Positions 42,344 to 50,509 of a DNA stretch of 64,000 bases are shown here, piece by piece. The stretch's first letter is position 1. Each line of letters begins with the position of its first letter. The notes beneath the pieces were generated by a model. It had not been told where the DNA came from, ran no database searches, and saw only the letters and a program-made list of their open reading frames with translations. The stretch is from Rhizobium leguminosarum (GTDB lineage Bacteria > Pseudomonadota > Alphaproteobacteria > Rhizobiales > Rhizobiaceae). Both the position numbers and the translations under genes were made by a program. Location of the stretch: positions 3,410,001 to 3,474,000 of the forward strand of contig NZ_CP025012.1 of NCBI RefSeq assembly GCF_002953715.1, in the 5' to 3' direction.

Positions 42344-43162
42344 GTGACGCCTGTGAGTGACATTGCGATGATCGAAGTTTCCGGCGTCTCCGTGCGTCTT
42401 TCCGGCAAGACCATCATCAGCGACGTCACTTTTACGGCAAGAGCCGGCAAATTGACGGCGATTGCCGGGCCGAACGGCTCCGGCAAGACGACGACCATGA
42501 AAGCTATCTCCGGCGAACTTGCCTATGGCGGCTCGGTCCGCATCGGCGGCGACGAGGTGAAAGGGCTGAAACCTTGGCAGCTTGCCGCCATTCGTGGCGT
42601 GCTGCCGCAGGCAAGCACGATCTCCTTTCCCTTCACCGTGCGCGAGATCGTCCGCATGGGACTGACGACGGGCCTCAACCTGCATCCCGACAAGGCCGAG
42701 CAGACGGCCGCTGCAGCACTTGCCTCCGTCGACTTGACCGGCTTCGAAGGCCGTTTCTATCAGGAACTCTCCGGCGGCGAGCAGCAGCGTGTGCAGCTTG
42801 CCCGCGTGCTCTGCCAGATCGCCGAGCCCGTCGTCGACGGCAAGCCCTGCTGGCTGCTGCTCGACGAACCGGTCTCGAGCCTCGACATCAGCCACCAGCT
42901 GACCATCATGACGCTCGCCCGCAATTTCTGCGAACGCGGCGGCGGTGTCATCGCCGTCATGCACGACCTCAATCTGACAGCGCTCTTTGCCGACCGCATC
43001 GTGCTGATGAAATCCGGCCGGCTCGCGGCCGCCGGCAGCATCGGTGAAGTGCTGACGGACGAAACGATGCTCTCGGTGTTCGGTTGCGCGCTGCGGATCA
43101 ACCAGGTGCCGGCGGACGGCACGCCCTTCGTGCTCGCCCACAGTGCCGTTTCCCGCCCCTGA
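42344..43162 (+). CDS. hmuV: Haem ABC transporter ATPase HmuV
   Basis: 272 residues: Walker A GPNGSGKTT near residue 45, Q-loop VLPQASTI, signature LSGGEQQRVQLARVL and Walker B WLLLDEPVSSLD. It powers haem import through HmuU. The first codon is a GTG directly after the hmuU stop; GTG 42353 and ATG 42368 are alternatives that would shorten the N-terminus by 3 or 8 residues. Last gene of the operon. Confidence 0.92.
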   Translation: MTPVSDIAMIEVSGVSVRLSGKTIISDVTFTARAGKLTAIAGPNGSGKTTTMKAISGELAYGGSVRIGGDEVKGLKPWQLAAIRGVLPQASTISFPFTVREIVRMGLTTGLNLHPDKAEQTAAAALASVDLTGFEGRFYQELSGGEQQRVQLARVLCQIAEPVVDGKPCWLLLDEPVSSLDISHQLTIMTLARNFCERGGGVIAVMHDLNLTALFADRIVLMKSGRLAAAGSIGEVLTDETMLSVFGCALRINQVPADGTPFVLAHSAVSRP

Positions 43163-43311
43163 GCACTGCTCCGGCGGAACTTTTGATCGTCCGGCACGTT
43201 TTCGGCATGATCTGGGTCAATGCCGGGCGATATCATTCTTGCAACGGACGGTGGTGACCCTCGTGCGAAATAGGCGGGCTTTTGCGCGCGCCCCAGCCAA
43301 TGGAGACAGCC

Positions 43312-43656
43312 ATGAGCTATTCTATCTTCCAGTCCGCCCGCAGCCGCCGCAACGGCACCTTCCACAATCTGGAATCCGGCATCGAGGAGCAGATCGAGGC
43401 GCTGCGCGACGAACTCGCGGAACTGACGCGCCTCGTCGGCAAGAGCTCGCGCCACCAAGGCGAGAAAATCCGCAGCCAGGCCGGCGCCGGCTATGAGGAA
43501 CTGCTTGGCCGTAGCGAGGATCTGCTGCGCGAATTGCAGCACGGCTATGAACGCGGCGCGACGGAAATGCGCGAGACCGTGCGCAAGCATCCGCTGGCAA
43601 CCATCGGCGCCGCAGCCGCTTTCGGCCTTGCCATCGCCTTCTTCGCCCGGCGCTGA
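43312..43656 (+). CDS. DUF883 (ElaB/YqjD-like) membrane-anchored protein
   Basis: 114 residues: a long amphipathic helical region (ESGIEEQIEALRDELAELTRLVGK ... REL) and a C-terminal membrane anchor (HPLATIGAAAAFGLAIAFFARR), the layout of ElaB/YqjD, which in E. coli tether ribosomes to the membrane in stationary phase. GGAG precedes the ATG by 7 bases. It is followed after 9 bases by another membrane protein. It lies beside the general stress response genes; a stress-linked role is inferred. Confidence 0.8.
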   Translation: MSYSIFQSARSRRNGTFHNLESGIEEQIEALRDELAELTRLVGKSSRHQGEKIRSQAGAGYEELLGRSEDLLRELQHGYERGATEMRETVRKHPLATIGAAAAFGLAIAFFARR

Positions 43657-43665
43657 GGAAGCGCG

Positions 43666-44067
43666 ATGCTCTTCCCGATCATCAGCCTGCTGACGGGCGC
43701 AAACGTGCACCGGACCGTTGCGCGCGCCAAGCGCAATGGCATCTTCATTGCGCTTGCCGTGCTCTTCCTCCTCACCGCCTACGCGCTGGCTGTTACCGCC
43801 GGCGCCATCTGGCTCGCCGGCATCTACGGCCCGGTTGGCGCTGCCCTCTTCCTGGCCGCCTGCGCCCTGCTGATTGCCATCATCACACTGGTGGCGATGT
43901 CGATCATCAACGCCCGGGAAGCGCGCCGGGCCCGTGAACGACGCGCGGCGCTGGAATCGCTGGCAACGGTCGGGCTCGGCCTTATCCGCGCCCAGCCGCT
44001 CCTGACCGCCGGTGTTCTGGCGGCAATTGTCGCAGCCAATCTTGTCGGCTCGAAGCGCGAGGATTGA
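43666..44067 (+). CDS. Small membrane protein following the DUF883 gene
   Basis: 133 residues with two strong membrane helices (FIALAVLFLLTAYALAVTAG and GAALFLAACALLIAIITLVAM), a basic Arg/Glu-rich stretch (REARRARERRAALES) and a weaker C-terminal hydrophobic helix (LLTAGVLAAIVAANLVG). The pairing with a YqjD-like gene recalls E. coli yqjD-yqjE, so it may be the YqjE counterpart, but sequence signatures are too general to be sure. Confidence 0.7.
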   Translation: MLFPIISLLTGANVHRTVARAKRNGIFIALAVLFLLTAYALAVTAGAIWLAGIYGPVGAALFLAACALLIAIITLVAMSIINAREARRARERRAALESLATVGLGLIRAQPLLTAGVLAAIVAANLVGSKRED

Positions 44068-44087
44068 TGGTTGGGGTATGCGGCTGG

Positions 44088-44229
44088 CTGCTCCTCACCC
44101 TAACCCTCTCCCCGTAAAAAACGGGGAGAGGGGACGTGCCCTGCGAGAGCGAGGTGGGAACGGTGAGGGTGCGACATGTCCCTTCGCCCCGCTAGCGGGG
44201 AGAAGGTGGCGGCAGCCGGATGAGGGGCG
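44088..44229. repeat. Palindromic intergenic repeat of Rhizobiales
   Basis: Contains CTCACCCTAACCCTCTCCCCG, a hairpin CTCTCCCCGT/ACGGGGAGAG and a second inverted CGCCCCGCTAGCGGGG. This CTCACCCTAACCC-type element is widespread in rhizobial genomes. It lies between the membrane gene and the sigma-factor gene's 3' end. Confidence 0.7.
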
Positions 44230-44322
44230 AATACGCACAATTATATCAATGGCATAACCGACAAACGCAAAAAAACCGGCGCCCCGAGGGGCGACCGGCT
44301 TTCCTCCCAGACATAACTCTTG

Positions 44323-44880
44323 TCAGAACGCGAAGGCCTTCGACGTCAGCGGCGCCGAGGTGGCGTCGGGGCCGAAATCAGCCTCGCCTGATATCTGCAG
44401 CAACTCCTGCAGCCGCTGGCGGGCCCGGTTGACGCGGCTCTTGATGGTGCCCACGGCGCAGCCGCAGATTTCGGCTGCCTCCTCGTAGGAGAAACCCGAG
44501 GCGCCGACAAGGATGATCGCCTCGCGTTGGTCCGGCGGCAGCTGGTCGAGCGCCTTCTTGAAGTCCTGCAGATCGAGCGCGCCATATTGCGAGGGGTGCA
44601 TCGCCATCGATTCAGTGAACAGCCCGTCGCTGTCCTGTACTTCGCGGCCGCTCTTGCGCATCTGGCTGTAGAGTTCGTTGCGCAGGATCGTAAAGAGCCA
44701 GGCCTTCATATTGGTGCCCATCTCGAAATGATCCTGTTTGGCCCAGGCTTTCATGATGGTGTCCTGGACGAGATCGTCGGCACGGTCGTGCCGCCCGATC
44801 AGCGAGATCGCGAAGGCGCGAAGACTTGGGAGTGCCGCCAGCAGTTCCCGCTTGAAGCTGGGTTGCGATTTGTCTTCCAT
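44323..44880 (-). CDS. ecfG: ECF sigma factor EcfG, general stress response
   Basis: 185 residues with sigma region 2 (LRAFAISLIGRHDRADDLVQDTIMKAWAK, TNMKAWLFTILRNELYSQMRKSGRE) and region 4 (LDQLPPDQREAIILVGASGFSYEEAAEICGCAVGTIKSRVNRARQRL). The link to NepR and PhyR genes identifies the EcfG (ECF15) group, which directs transcription of stress genes from GGAAC-CGTT promoters. R. etli has several EcfG paralogues; RpoE4 is the best known and this may be it. It follows nepR after 9 bases in the same transcript. Confidence 0.9.
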   Translation of the reverse strand: MEDKSQPSFKRELLAALPSLRAFAISLIGRHDRADDLVQDTIMKAWAKQDHFEMGTNMKAWLFTILRNELYSQMRKSGREVQDSDGLFTESMAMHPSQYGALDLQDFKKALDQLPPDQREAIILVGASGFSYEEAAEICGCAVGTIKSRVNRARQRLQELLQISGEADFGPDATSAPLTSKAFAF

Positions 44881-44889
44881 GCGGCGATC

Positions 44890-45096
44890 CTATTCGGCCA
44901 TCTTGGCAGAAGCCATCATTTCGGCATGGTCGAGCTTTTCGAGAAGGTCGAGAAAACGATCGGGGATCGCCTCATCCTGTGCAGCCGCATAAAGCGACCG
45001 CAGCCTGACGCCGATCTGATTGTTCGGGTCCAGGATGTCGCTTGCCCGCAGCTCCAGCTTTCGCTGATCGGCTGCTTCTTTCTTGCGTGTAGTCAT
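44890..45096 (-). CDS. nepR: Anti-sigma factor NepR
   Basis: The 68-residue product has the conserved NepR core NNQIGVRLRSLYAAAQDEAIPDRFLDLLEKLD, with two amphipathic helices that hold EcfG. Phosphorylated PhyR captures NepR and frees the sigma factor. The N-terminal part is charged and probably disordered. The ATG at 45096 gives the normal length; an in-frame extension to 45210 has no support. Divergent from phyR. Confidence 0.92.
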   Translation of the reverse strand: MTTRKKEAADQRKLELRASDILDPNNQIGVRLRSLYAAAQDEAIPDRFLDLLEKLDHAEMMASAKMAE

Positions 45097-45268
45097 CAAT
45101 TCGTCTTCTCGCCGGTTGTCTGTTCGAGGGGCGTGGATGGGTTCAATCACGATTTCAACCATCGACATCGAACGTTCGATTGTCGATGTCGCTGGTATTT
45201 GCCGCTGCATGGGTCAAAACGCTACGCCCTTTCTTCGTCGGCTGGAACAATGCGGCGCGACGAAAAAA

Positions 45269-45307
45269 GTTCCTGCCGATCCGGAACTTTTTTATCAAGG
45301 CGGCGTT
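45269..45307. promoter_or_regulatory. EcfG-type promoter of phyR within a mirrored double -35 element
   Basis: GGAAC (45283-45287) and CGTT (45304-45307), 16 bases apart, match the GGAAC-N16/17-CGTT consensus and point to phyR. AAAAAAGTTCC (45263-45273) is the exact reverse complement of GGAACTTTTTT (45283-45293), giving a second GGAAC that points to nepR-ecfG. The matching -10 there reads CATT (45249-45252 on the plus strand as AATG), one base from consensus. Confidence 0.75.
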
Positions 45308-45352
45308 AACCGCTCATTGAAGCCAATGCCGGCCTGTATGCAGGAGCCATGA

Positions 45353-46147
45353 ATGACACTTTCTACTCGGATTGCGCCGCACCTTCCTTATCTGCGCCGC
45401 TATTCCCGCGCCCTTACCGGCACTCAGACTTCGGGCGACGCCTATGTCGCCGCCGTTCTCGAAGCCATCATCGCCGATCTGTCGATTTTCCCGGATACGG
45501 CGAATGACCGGGTCGCACTCTACAAACTGTTCACGCAACTGTTTGGTTCCACCGCAGTCCAGATTCCAGAGCCGACCTCGCCCTATGCCTGGGAGCAACG
45601 CGCCACGCTGAACCTCTCCAAGGTTTCGCCGCGCGCCCGTCAAGCCTTCCTGCTCGCCTCCGTGGAGAATTTTCGCGTCGCTGAAATCGCCGAAATCCTG
45701 GAAACCGAGGAACAGGATGTCATGCGTCTGCTCGACGTAGCGTCGCAGGAGATTTCCCGTCAGGTCGCAACCGATATCATGATCATCGAGGACGAACCGC
45801 TGATCGCCATGGATATCGAGCAGATGGTCGAGAGCCTCGGGCATCGCGTCACCGGCATTGCCCGGACGCATGCCGAGGCCGTGGCGCTCTACAATAAGAC
45901 CAAGCCGAGCATGGTGCTTGCCGACATCCAGCTTGCCGACGGCAGCTCCGGTATCGACGCAGTCAACGACATCCTCAAGACGTCGAGCGTGCCGGTGATC
46001 TTCATCACCGCTTTCCCGGAACGGCTTCTGACCGGCGAGCGCCCGGAACCGACTTTCCTTGTGACCAAGCCCTTCAATCCCGACATGGTCAAGGCACTGA
46101 TCAGCCAGGCTCTTTTCTTCAATGAATCGACCAGAGTAGCCGCCTGA
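45353..46147 (+). CDS. phyR: Response regulator PhyR, anti-anti-sigma factor
   Basis: 264 residues: an N-terminal sigma-like domain (about 1-130, TRIAPHLPYLRRYSRALTG ... LLASVENFRVAEIAEILETEEQDVMRLL) that mimics EcfG, and a C-terminal receiver (MIIEDEPLIAMDIEQMVE; phospho-acceptor Asp191 in VLADIQLADG; Lys in TKPFNPD). Phosphorylation exposes the sigma-like part, which binds NepR. CAGGAG precedes the ATG. Its own promoter is of the EcfG type, so the circuit is self-amplifying. Confidence 0.95.
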   Translation: MTLSTRIAPHLPYLRRYSRALTGTQTSGDAYVAAVLEAIIADLSIFPDTANDRVALYKLFTQLFGSTAVQIPEPTSPYAWEQRATLNLSKVSPRARQAFLLASVENFRVAEIAEILETEEQDVMRLLDVASQEISRQVATDIMIIEDEPLIAMDIEQMVESLGHRVTGIARTHAEAVALYNKTKPSMVLADIQLADGSSGIDAVNDILKTSSVPVIFITAFPERLLTGERPEPTFLVTKPFNPDMVKALISQALFFNESTRVAA

Positions 46148-46167
46148 GACGCAATTTTCCGGCCTTC

Positions 46168-46193
46168 GGAACCAAATCGCCAAAGCAGGCGTT
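46168..46193 (+). promoter_or_regulatory. EcfG-type promoter of the HWE kinase gene
   Basis: GGAAC (46168-46172) and CGTT (46190-46193) with a 17-base spacer match the consensus exactly, about 130 bases upstream of the kinase start and 20 bases after the phyR stop. Confidence 0.65.
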
Positions 46194-46321
46194 CCGGTGC
46201 TACCGGGACGCTCCGGTAGCTTTAACGGTTTTTGCAGCGCTTTGTTCTAGAGTTGGCAGGCGGTGTCTGTAAGGGCGCTCCCTTCAGCGACGTTCAAGAT
46301 GTCACAAGGAAAGGCGGCCGC

Positions 46322-47335
46322 GTGAATACGACTGAACCATTGTCCGGCATGCCTTTCACCTTCGAAGGCAAAGCCGCAATGATGGAACGCGCGCTCGGCA
46401 GCGCCGGGATTTCGATCCTCTGCCAGGACGCCCGACTGTCGATCTTCTACGCCGAAAATCTGCCACCCCATTTCGCAGCGCTTTTTATGCCCGGCGGCAG
46501 CGACGCCGCCCTTTTCGGCGACGCCCATGGGCGATATCTGACAGCGCTGAAACACAAGGTGCTGGAAACCGGCATCCCAAACAATGCCGAGGTCGAGATC
46601 GACGTTGACGGCGAAAGGCGCACTTATGAACTGAAGATCCAGCGCACCGGCGAACGCGGCGCACATGGACTTCTGTCCGTCATGACTGAAGTCACCGAAA
46701 GCCGGCATCGCGAAAAAGTTCTGAAATCGCTGCTGCGCGAACTCTCTCACCGCTCGAAGAACCTTCTCGCCATCATCCAGGGCATTGCCACGCAGACGGC
46801 GCGCAATACGCTCTCTCTCGACAGCTTCCTCCTCAAGTTCCGCGGACGGCTGCAATCGCTTTCCAACTCGCAGGACCTGATCACGGATTCGAGCTGGCGC
46901 GGCGCCTACCTCTTCGAACTCGCCGAAAAGCAGTTCGCCCCCTATTGGCCGGAGACGGCCGGCTCCATGCCGATCTATGGCATCAACGCTCATCTGACAC
47001 CGAATGCCGCCGTGCATCTCGGGCTCGCCCTCCACGAACTCATCGTCAACTCCGCCTCCTTTGGCGCGATATCAGGCGGCGCCGCCTCCATCACGCTGAA
47101 TTGCCGCGAAGCCATGATCAACGACAGGAAGGCGATCGAAGTCGCCTGGGCAGAGGTTCTGCATGATCAGTCGGAAGTCCACGAATTCAGCGACAACAGC
47201 TTCGGCCGCACCGTGCTGGAGCGTGTCGTGCCTTCGTCGGTCAACGGCAAGGCGGAGTTGAACCTCGTCCCGGGCCGCATTGAATATCGTCTGACCATTC
47301 CGGAAACCGAATTCGAGATCTTCAAGCGGGTGTGA
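46322..47335 (+). CDS. Soluble HWE-family sensor histidine kinase next to phyR
   Basis: 337 residues. An N-terminal PAS-like region (residues 10-135: MMERALGSAGISILCQDARLS ... LLSVMTEVTESRHREK) is followed by the HWE/HisKA_2 H-box ELSHRSKNLLAIIQGIA with the phospho-acceptor His near residue 142, and an ATPase domain (HLGLALHELIVNSASFGAIS, N-box). No membrane helix. Such kinases phosphorylate PhyR. I use the GTG at 46322 because AAGGAAAGG lies upstream; an in-frame ATG at 46346 would trim 8 residues. Ends with LTIPETEFEIFKRV. A hairpin terminator follows. Confidence 0.85.
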   Translation: MNTTEPLSGMPFTFEGKAAMMERALGSAGISILCQDARLSIFYAENLPPHFAALFMPGGSDAALFGDAHGRYLTALKHKVLETGIPNNAEVEIDVDGERRTYELKIQRTGERGAHGLLSVMTEVTESRHREKVLKSLLRELSHRSKNLLAIIQGIATQTARNTLSLDSFLLKFRGRLQSLSNSQDLITDSSWRGAYLFELAEKQFAPYWPETAGSMPIYGINAHLTPNAAVHLGLALHELIVNSASFGAISGGAASITLNCREAMINDRKAIEVAWAEVLHDQSEVHEFSDNSFGRTVLERVVPSSVNGKAELNLVPGRIEYRLTIPETEFEIFKRV

Positions 47336-47363
47336 AAGCCCTGGAGACTGCCGAGAACGAAAA

Positions 47364-47394
47364 ACAGCCGGTGCGAGGGCGGCGCACCGGCTGT
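47364..47394 (+). terminator. Hairpin terminator of the HWE kinase gene
   Basis: ACAGCCGGTGCG (47364-47375) pairs perfectly with CGCACCGGCTGT (47383-47394), followed by CTTCACT, 28 bases after the stop codon. The T tract is poor. Confidence 0.6.
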
Positions 47395-47666
47395 CTTCAC
47401 TCACCGGGAGGGGACCGTGAGTACGTCCGGATAGTGGGTTGGGGGCGCGCATGTTGGGTCGATGCGATCACCATCCGGATATCGCAATAACGACGACATC
47501 AAACTTTGGTTCCCTGCCATCCGAAAAAAATTCGACTTTTTTGAATCTTTTTTTGGATGCCCTTGCCTCGTCGCGCGCTCAGCCATTTCACCGATGCAGG
47601 CCGAATAAATTCTTCCAGCAAAAACAGCGGATTACCTGCGTGACAGTAAGAGAAAATCGTCAAAAT

Positions 47667-47682
47667 TTTACCGTTTGATAAA
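47667..47682. promoter_or_regulatory. Possible degenerate RutR box upstream of preT
   Basis: TTTACCGTTTGATAAA matches TTGACCANNTGGTCAA at 10 of 14 defined positions, 60 bases before preT. Weak alone, but the partner cluster has a better copy. Confidence 0.3.
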
Positions 47683-47742
47683 TTTTTAAACCTGAGTTAC
47701 GCTTTCCCTCACAGGCCGTTTACCAATAATGAGGGAACTTCA

Positions 47743-49104
47743 ATGGAACGACTGGAAACTGGGATTCATGCCGGCCGGCTTTCGCCCGCCGAGTATGAGG
47801 CTAATTTTTCCGATCTGCATCCGCGCCTCGACAATCACGAGGCGCTGGTCGCCGCCGACCGCTGTTATTTCTGCTATGACGCGCCGTGCATGACGGCCTG
47901 TCCCACCTCGATCGACATTCCGCTGTTCATCCGCCAGATCTCGACCGGCAATCCGATCGGTTCGGCAAAGACGATCTTCGACCAGAACATTCTCGGCGGC
48001 ATGTGCGCGCGCGTCTGTCCCACCGAAGAACTCTGCGAGCAGGCCTGCGTGCGCAACACGGCTGAAGAGCGGCCCGTCGAGATCGGCCGCCTGCAGCGCT
48101 ACGCCACCGATGCCGCCATGCAGGCCGACAAGCAATTCTATGCCAGGGCCGAACCGACTGGCAAGACGATCGCCGTCATCGGCGCCGGTCCTGCCGGCCT
48201 TGCCGCCGCCCATCGCCTGGCCGTCAAGGGCCATTCGGTCGTCATCTATGACGCCAGGGAAAAATCCGGCGGCCTCAACGAATACGGCATCGCCACCTAT
48301 AAGACGGTCGACGATTTCGCCCAGAGGGAAGTCGACTACGTCCTCTCGATCGGCTGCATCGAGGTCCGGCATGGGCAGCGTCTCGGCCGCGACTTCTCGC
48401 TTTCCGATCTGCAGGCGCAATATGACGGCGTCTTCCTCGGTATCGGCCTTGCCGGCGTCAACGCGCTGCGCGTCGAAGGCGAAAACCTTGCAGGCGTCGA
48501 CGACGCCGTCGATTTCATCGCGGCACTCCGCCAGGCCGAAGACAAGGGCGAAATCGCCATCGGTCGCCGCGTCGTCGTTCTCGGCGGCGGCATGACGGCG
48601 ATCGACGCCGCGGTGCAGGCGAAGCTGCTCGGCGCCGAGGAGGTGACGATCTGTTACCGTCGCGGTAAGGAGCACATGAACGCCTCCGAATACGAGCAGG
48701 ATCTGGCAAGCTCCAAGGGCGTCATCATCCGTCATTGGCTGGCGCCGAAATCGATCCTGTCGCAGGAGGGCAAGGTCGCCGCGATCGAGGTGGAATACAC
48801 CAAAATCGTCGATGGCCGCCTCGTCGGCACCGGCGAGACCGGCGTGATTGCCGCCGACCAGATCTTCAAGGCAATCGGCCAGACCTTCGAAGCCTCGGGC
48901 CTGGGTCAGTTGCGCATGGAGAGCGGCCGTATCGCCGTCGATGCGGAAGGCCGCACCTCGCTCGACGGCGTCTGGGCCGGCGGCGACTGCGTCTTCGGCG
49001 GCGATGACCTCACCGTCTCCGCCGTCGCCCATGGCCGCGATGCGGCCGAATCCATCACTCGGGCCCTTAATGCCGCAGCCGCTCCGGCTGTCGCGGTTGC
49101 TTGA
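47743..49104 (+). CDS. preT: Dihydropyrimidine dehydrogenase subunit PreT
   Basis: 453-residue flavoprotein that passes electrons from NAD(P)H to PreA for reduction of uracil and thymine. The N-terminal domain has cysteine clusters for two 4Fe-4S centres (DRCYFCYDAPCMTACP and CARVCPTEELCEQACV). The FAD motif VIGAGPAGLAAAHRLA lies near residue 143 and the NAD motif VLGGGMTAIDAAVQAK near 285; the GGDC-VFGGDD end closes the FAD site. Length is normal. preA starts 15 bases after the stop, so they form one unit. Confidence 0.93.
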   Translation: MERLETGIHAGRLSPAEYEANFSDLHPRLDNHEALVAADRCYFCYDAPCMTACPTSIDIPLFIRQISTGNPIGSAKTIFDQNILGGMCARVCPTEELCEQACVRNTAEERPVEIGRLQRYATDAAMQADKQFYARAEPTGKTIAVIGAGPAGLAAAHRLAVKGHSVVIYDAREKSGGLNEYGIATYKTVDDFAQREVDYVLSIGCIEVRHGQRLGRDFSLSDLQAQYDGVFLGIGLAGVNALRVEGENLAGVDDAVDFIAALRQAEDKGEIAIGRRVVVLGGGMTAIDAAVQAKLLGAEEVTICYRRGKEHMNASEYEQDLASSKGVIIRHWLAPKSILSQEGKVAAIEVEYTKIVDGRLVGTGETGVIAADQIFKAIGQTFEASGLGQLRMESGRIAVDAEGRTSLDGVWAGGDCVFGGDDLTVSAVAHGRDAAESITRALNAAAAPAVAVA

Positions 49105-49119
49105 AGGGGAGAATGAACA

Positions 49120-50433
49120 ATGGCTGATCTCCGCAATAACTTCGTCGGCATCAAGTCCCCGAACCCGTTCTGGCTGGCATCGGCGCCGCCGACCGACAAG
49201 GCCTACAATGTCGAGCGTGCCTTCAAGGCGGGCTGGGGCGGCGTGGTCTGGAAGACGCTGGGCGAGGAAGGCCCGCCGGTCGTCAACGTCAACGGCCCAC
49301 GCTACGGCGCGATCTGGGGCGCCGACCGCCGCCTACTCGGTTTGAACAATATCGAGCTCATCACCGACCGCGACCTCTACACCAACCTGCGCGAAATGAA
49401 GCAGGTGAAGATGAACTGGCCGGACCGGGCGCTGATCGCCTCGATCATGGTACCCTGTGAGGAACAGGCCTGGAAGGCGATCCTACCCTTGGTCGAAGAG
49501 ACCGGCGCCGACGGCATCGAGCTCAATTTCGGCTGTCCGCACGGCATGTCCGAGCGCGGCATGGGTTCGGCGGTCGGCCAGGTGCCGGAATATATCGAGA
49601 TGGTCGTGCGCTGGTGCAAGCAGTACACCCGCATGCCCGTCATCACCAAGCTGACGCCCAACATCACCGATGTCCGCCGCCCCGCCCGCGCCGCCAAGGC
49701 CGGCGGCACGGATGCCGTCTCGCTGATCAACACGATCAATTCGATCGTCTCCGTCGATCTCGACAACTTCGCCCCCAACCCGACGGTCGGTGGCAAGGGC
49801 AGCCATGGCGGTTATTGCGGCCCGGCAGTGAAGCCGATCGCACTCAACATGGTGGCCGAGATCGCCCGCGACCCTGAAACCTACGGCCTGCCGATCTCCG
49901 GCATCGGCGGCATCACCACCTGGCGGGACGCGGCCGAATTCCTCGTGCTCGGCGCCGGCAACGTTCAGGTCTGCACGGCGGCGATGACCTACGGCTTCAA
50001 GATCGTCCAGGAGATGATCACGGGGCTTTCCGACTGGATGGACGAAAAGGGCCACCGCAACCTCGACGACATTACCGGCCGCGCCGTGCCCAACGTCACC
50101 GACTGGCAGTATCTGAACCTCAACTACATCGCCAAAGCGAAGATCGACCAGGACGCTTGCATCAAATGCGGCCGCTGCTACATCGTCTGCGAGGATACTT
50201 CGCACCAGGCGATCACCAACTTCGTCGACGGCGCTCGCCATTTCGAGGTGATGGACGAGGAATGCGTCGGCTGCAATCTCTGCGTCAGCGTCTGTCCGGT
50301 CGAGAACTGCATCACCATGGAAGAGCTTCCCGCCGGCACTCTCGACAAGCGCACCGGCCGCGTCGTCGACCCCAACTATGCCAACTGGACGACGCACCCG
50401 AACAACCCGATGGCGCGCCAGGCAGCGGAGTAA
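49120..50433 (+). CDS. preA: Dihydropyrimidine dehydrogenase subunit PreA
   Basis: 437 residues. An FMN-binding dihydroorotate-dehydrogenase-like barrel (NPFWLASAPPTDKAYNVERAFKAGWGGVVWKT, ELNFGCPHGMSERGMGSAVGQ with the catalytic Cys, SGIGGITTWRDAAEFL) is joined to a C-terminal ferredoxin domain with two 4Fe-4S motifs (CIKCGRCYIVC and CVGCNLCVSVCP). It reduces uracil and thymine to the 5,6-dihydro forms, the first step of reductive pyrimidine breakdown; the later enzymes are encoded 8 kb downstream. Terminator follows. Confidence 0.94.
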   Translation: MADLRNNFVGIKSPNPFWLASAPPTDKAYNVERAFKAGWGGVVWKTLGEEGPPVVNVNGPRYGAIWGADRRLLGLNNIELITDRDLYTNLREMKQVKMNWPDRALIASIMVPCEEQAWKAILPLVEETGADGIELNFGCPHGMSERGMGSAVGQVPEYIEMVVRWCKQYTRMPVITKLTPNITDVRRPARAAKAGGTDAVSLINTINSIVSVDLDNFAPNPTVGGKGSHGGYCGPAVKPIALNMVAEIARDPETYGLPISGIGGITTWRDAAEFLVLGAGNVQVCTAAMTYGFKIVQEMITGLSDWMDEKGHRNLDDITGRAVPNVTDWQYLNLNYIAKAKIDQDACIKCGRCYIVCEDTSHQAITNFVDGARHFEVMDEECVGCNLCVSVCPVENCITMEELPAGTLDKRTGRVVDPNYANWTTHPNNPMARQAAE

Positions 50434-50438
50434 GGATC

Positions 50439-50475
50439 TGCAACGCCGCGGAGAAGATCGATCCGCGGCGTTGCA
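50439..50475 (+). terminator. Terminator of preT-preA
   Basis: TGCAACGCCGCGGA (50439-50452) pairs perfectly with 50462-50475 around a 9-base loop, starting 5 bases past the preA stop. It also faces the convergent ftrA-like gene. Confidence 0.75.
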
Positions 50476-50509
50476 ATCTTGCCGGCAACGTTCAAAGCAC
50501 CAGGTCAGT

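Larger units (their letters stand above)
47336..47742. other. Intergenic region between the kinase and preT
   Basis: 407 bases without a gene. The left part holds the kinase terminator; the right 100 bases, AT-rich, hold the preT promoter region with a RutR-like sequence and GTTTACCAAT (47718-47727) shortly before the start codon. Confidence 0.5.

Noticed and set aside
44088..44229. Array-like repetition resembling a CRISPR
   Set aside because: Only palindromic blocks of a known rhizobial intergenic repeat, without regularly spaced direct repeats or cas genes.
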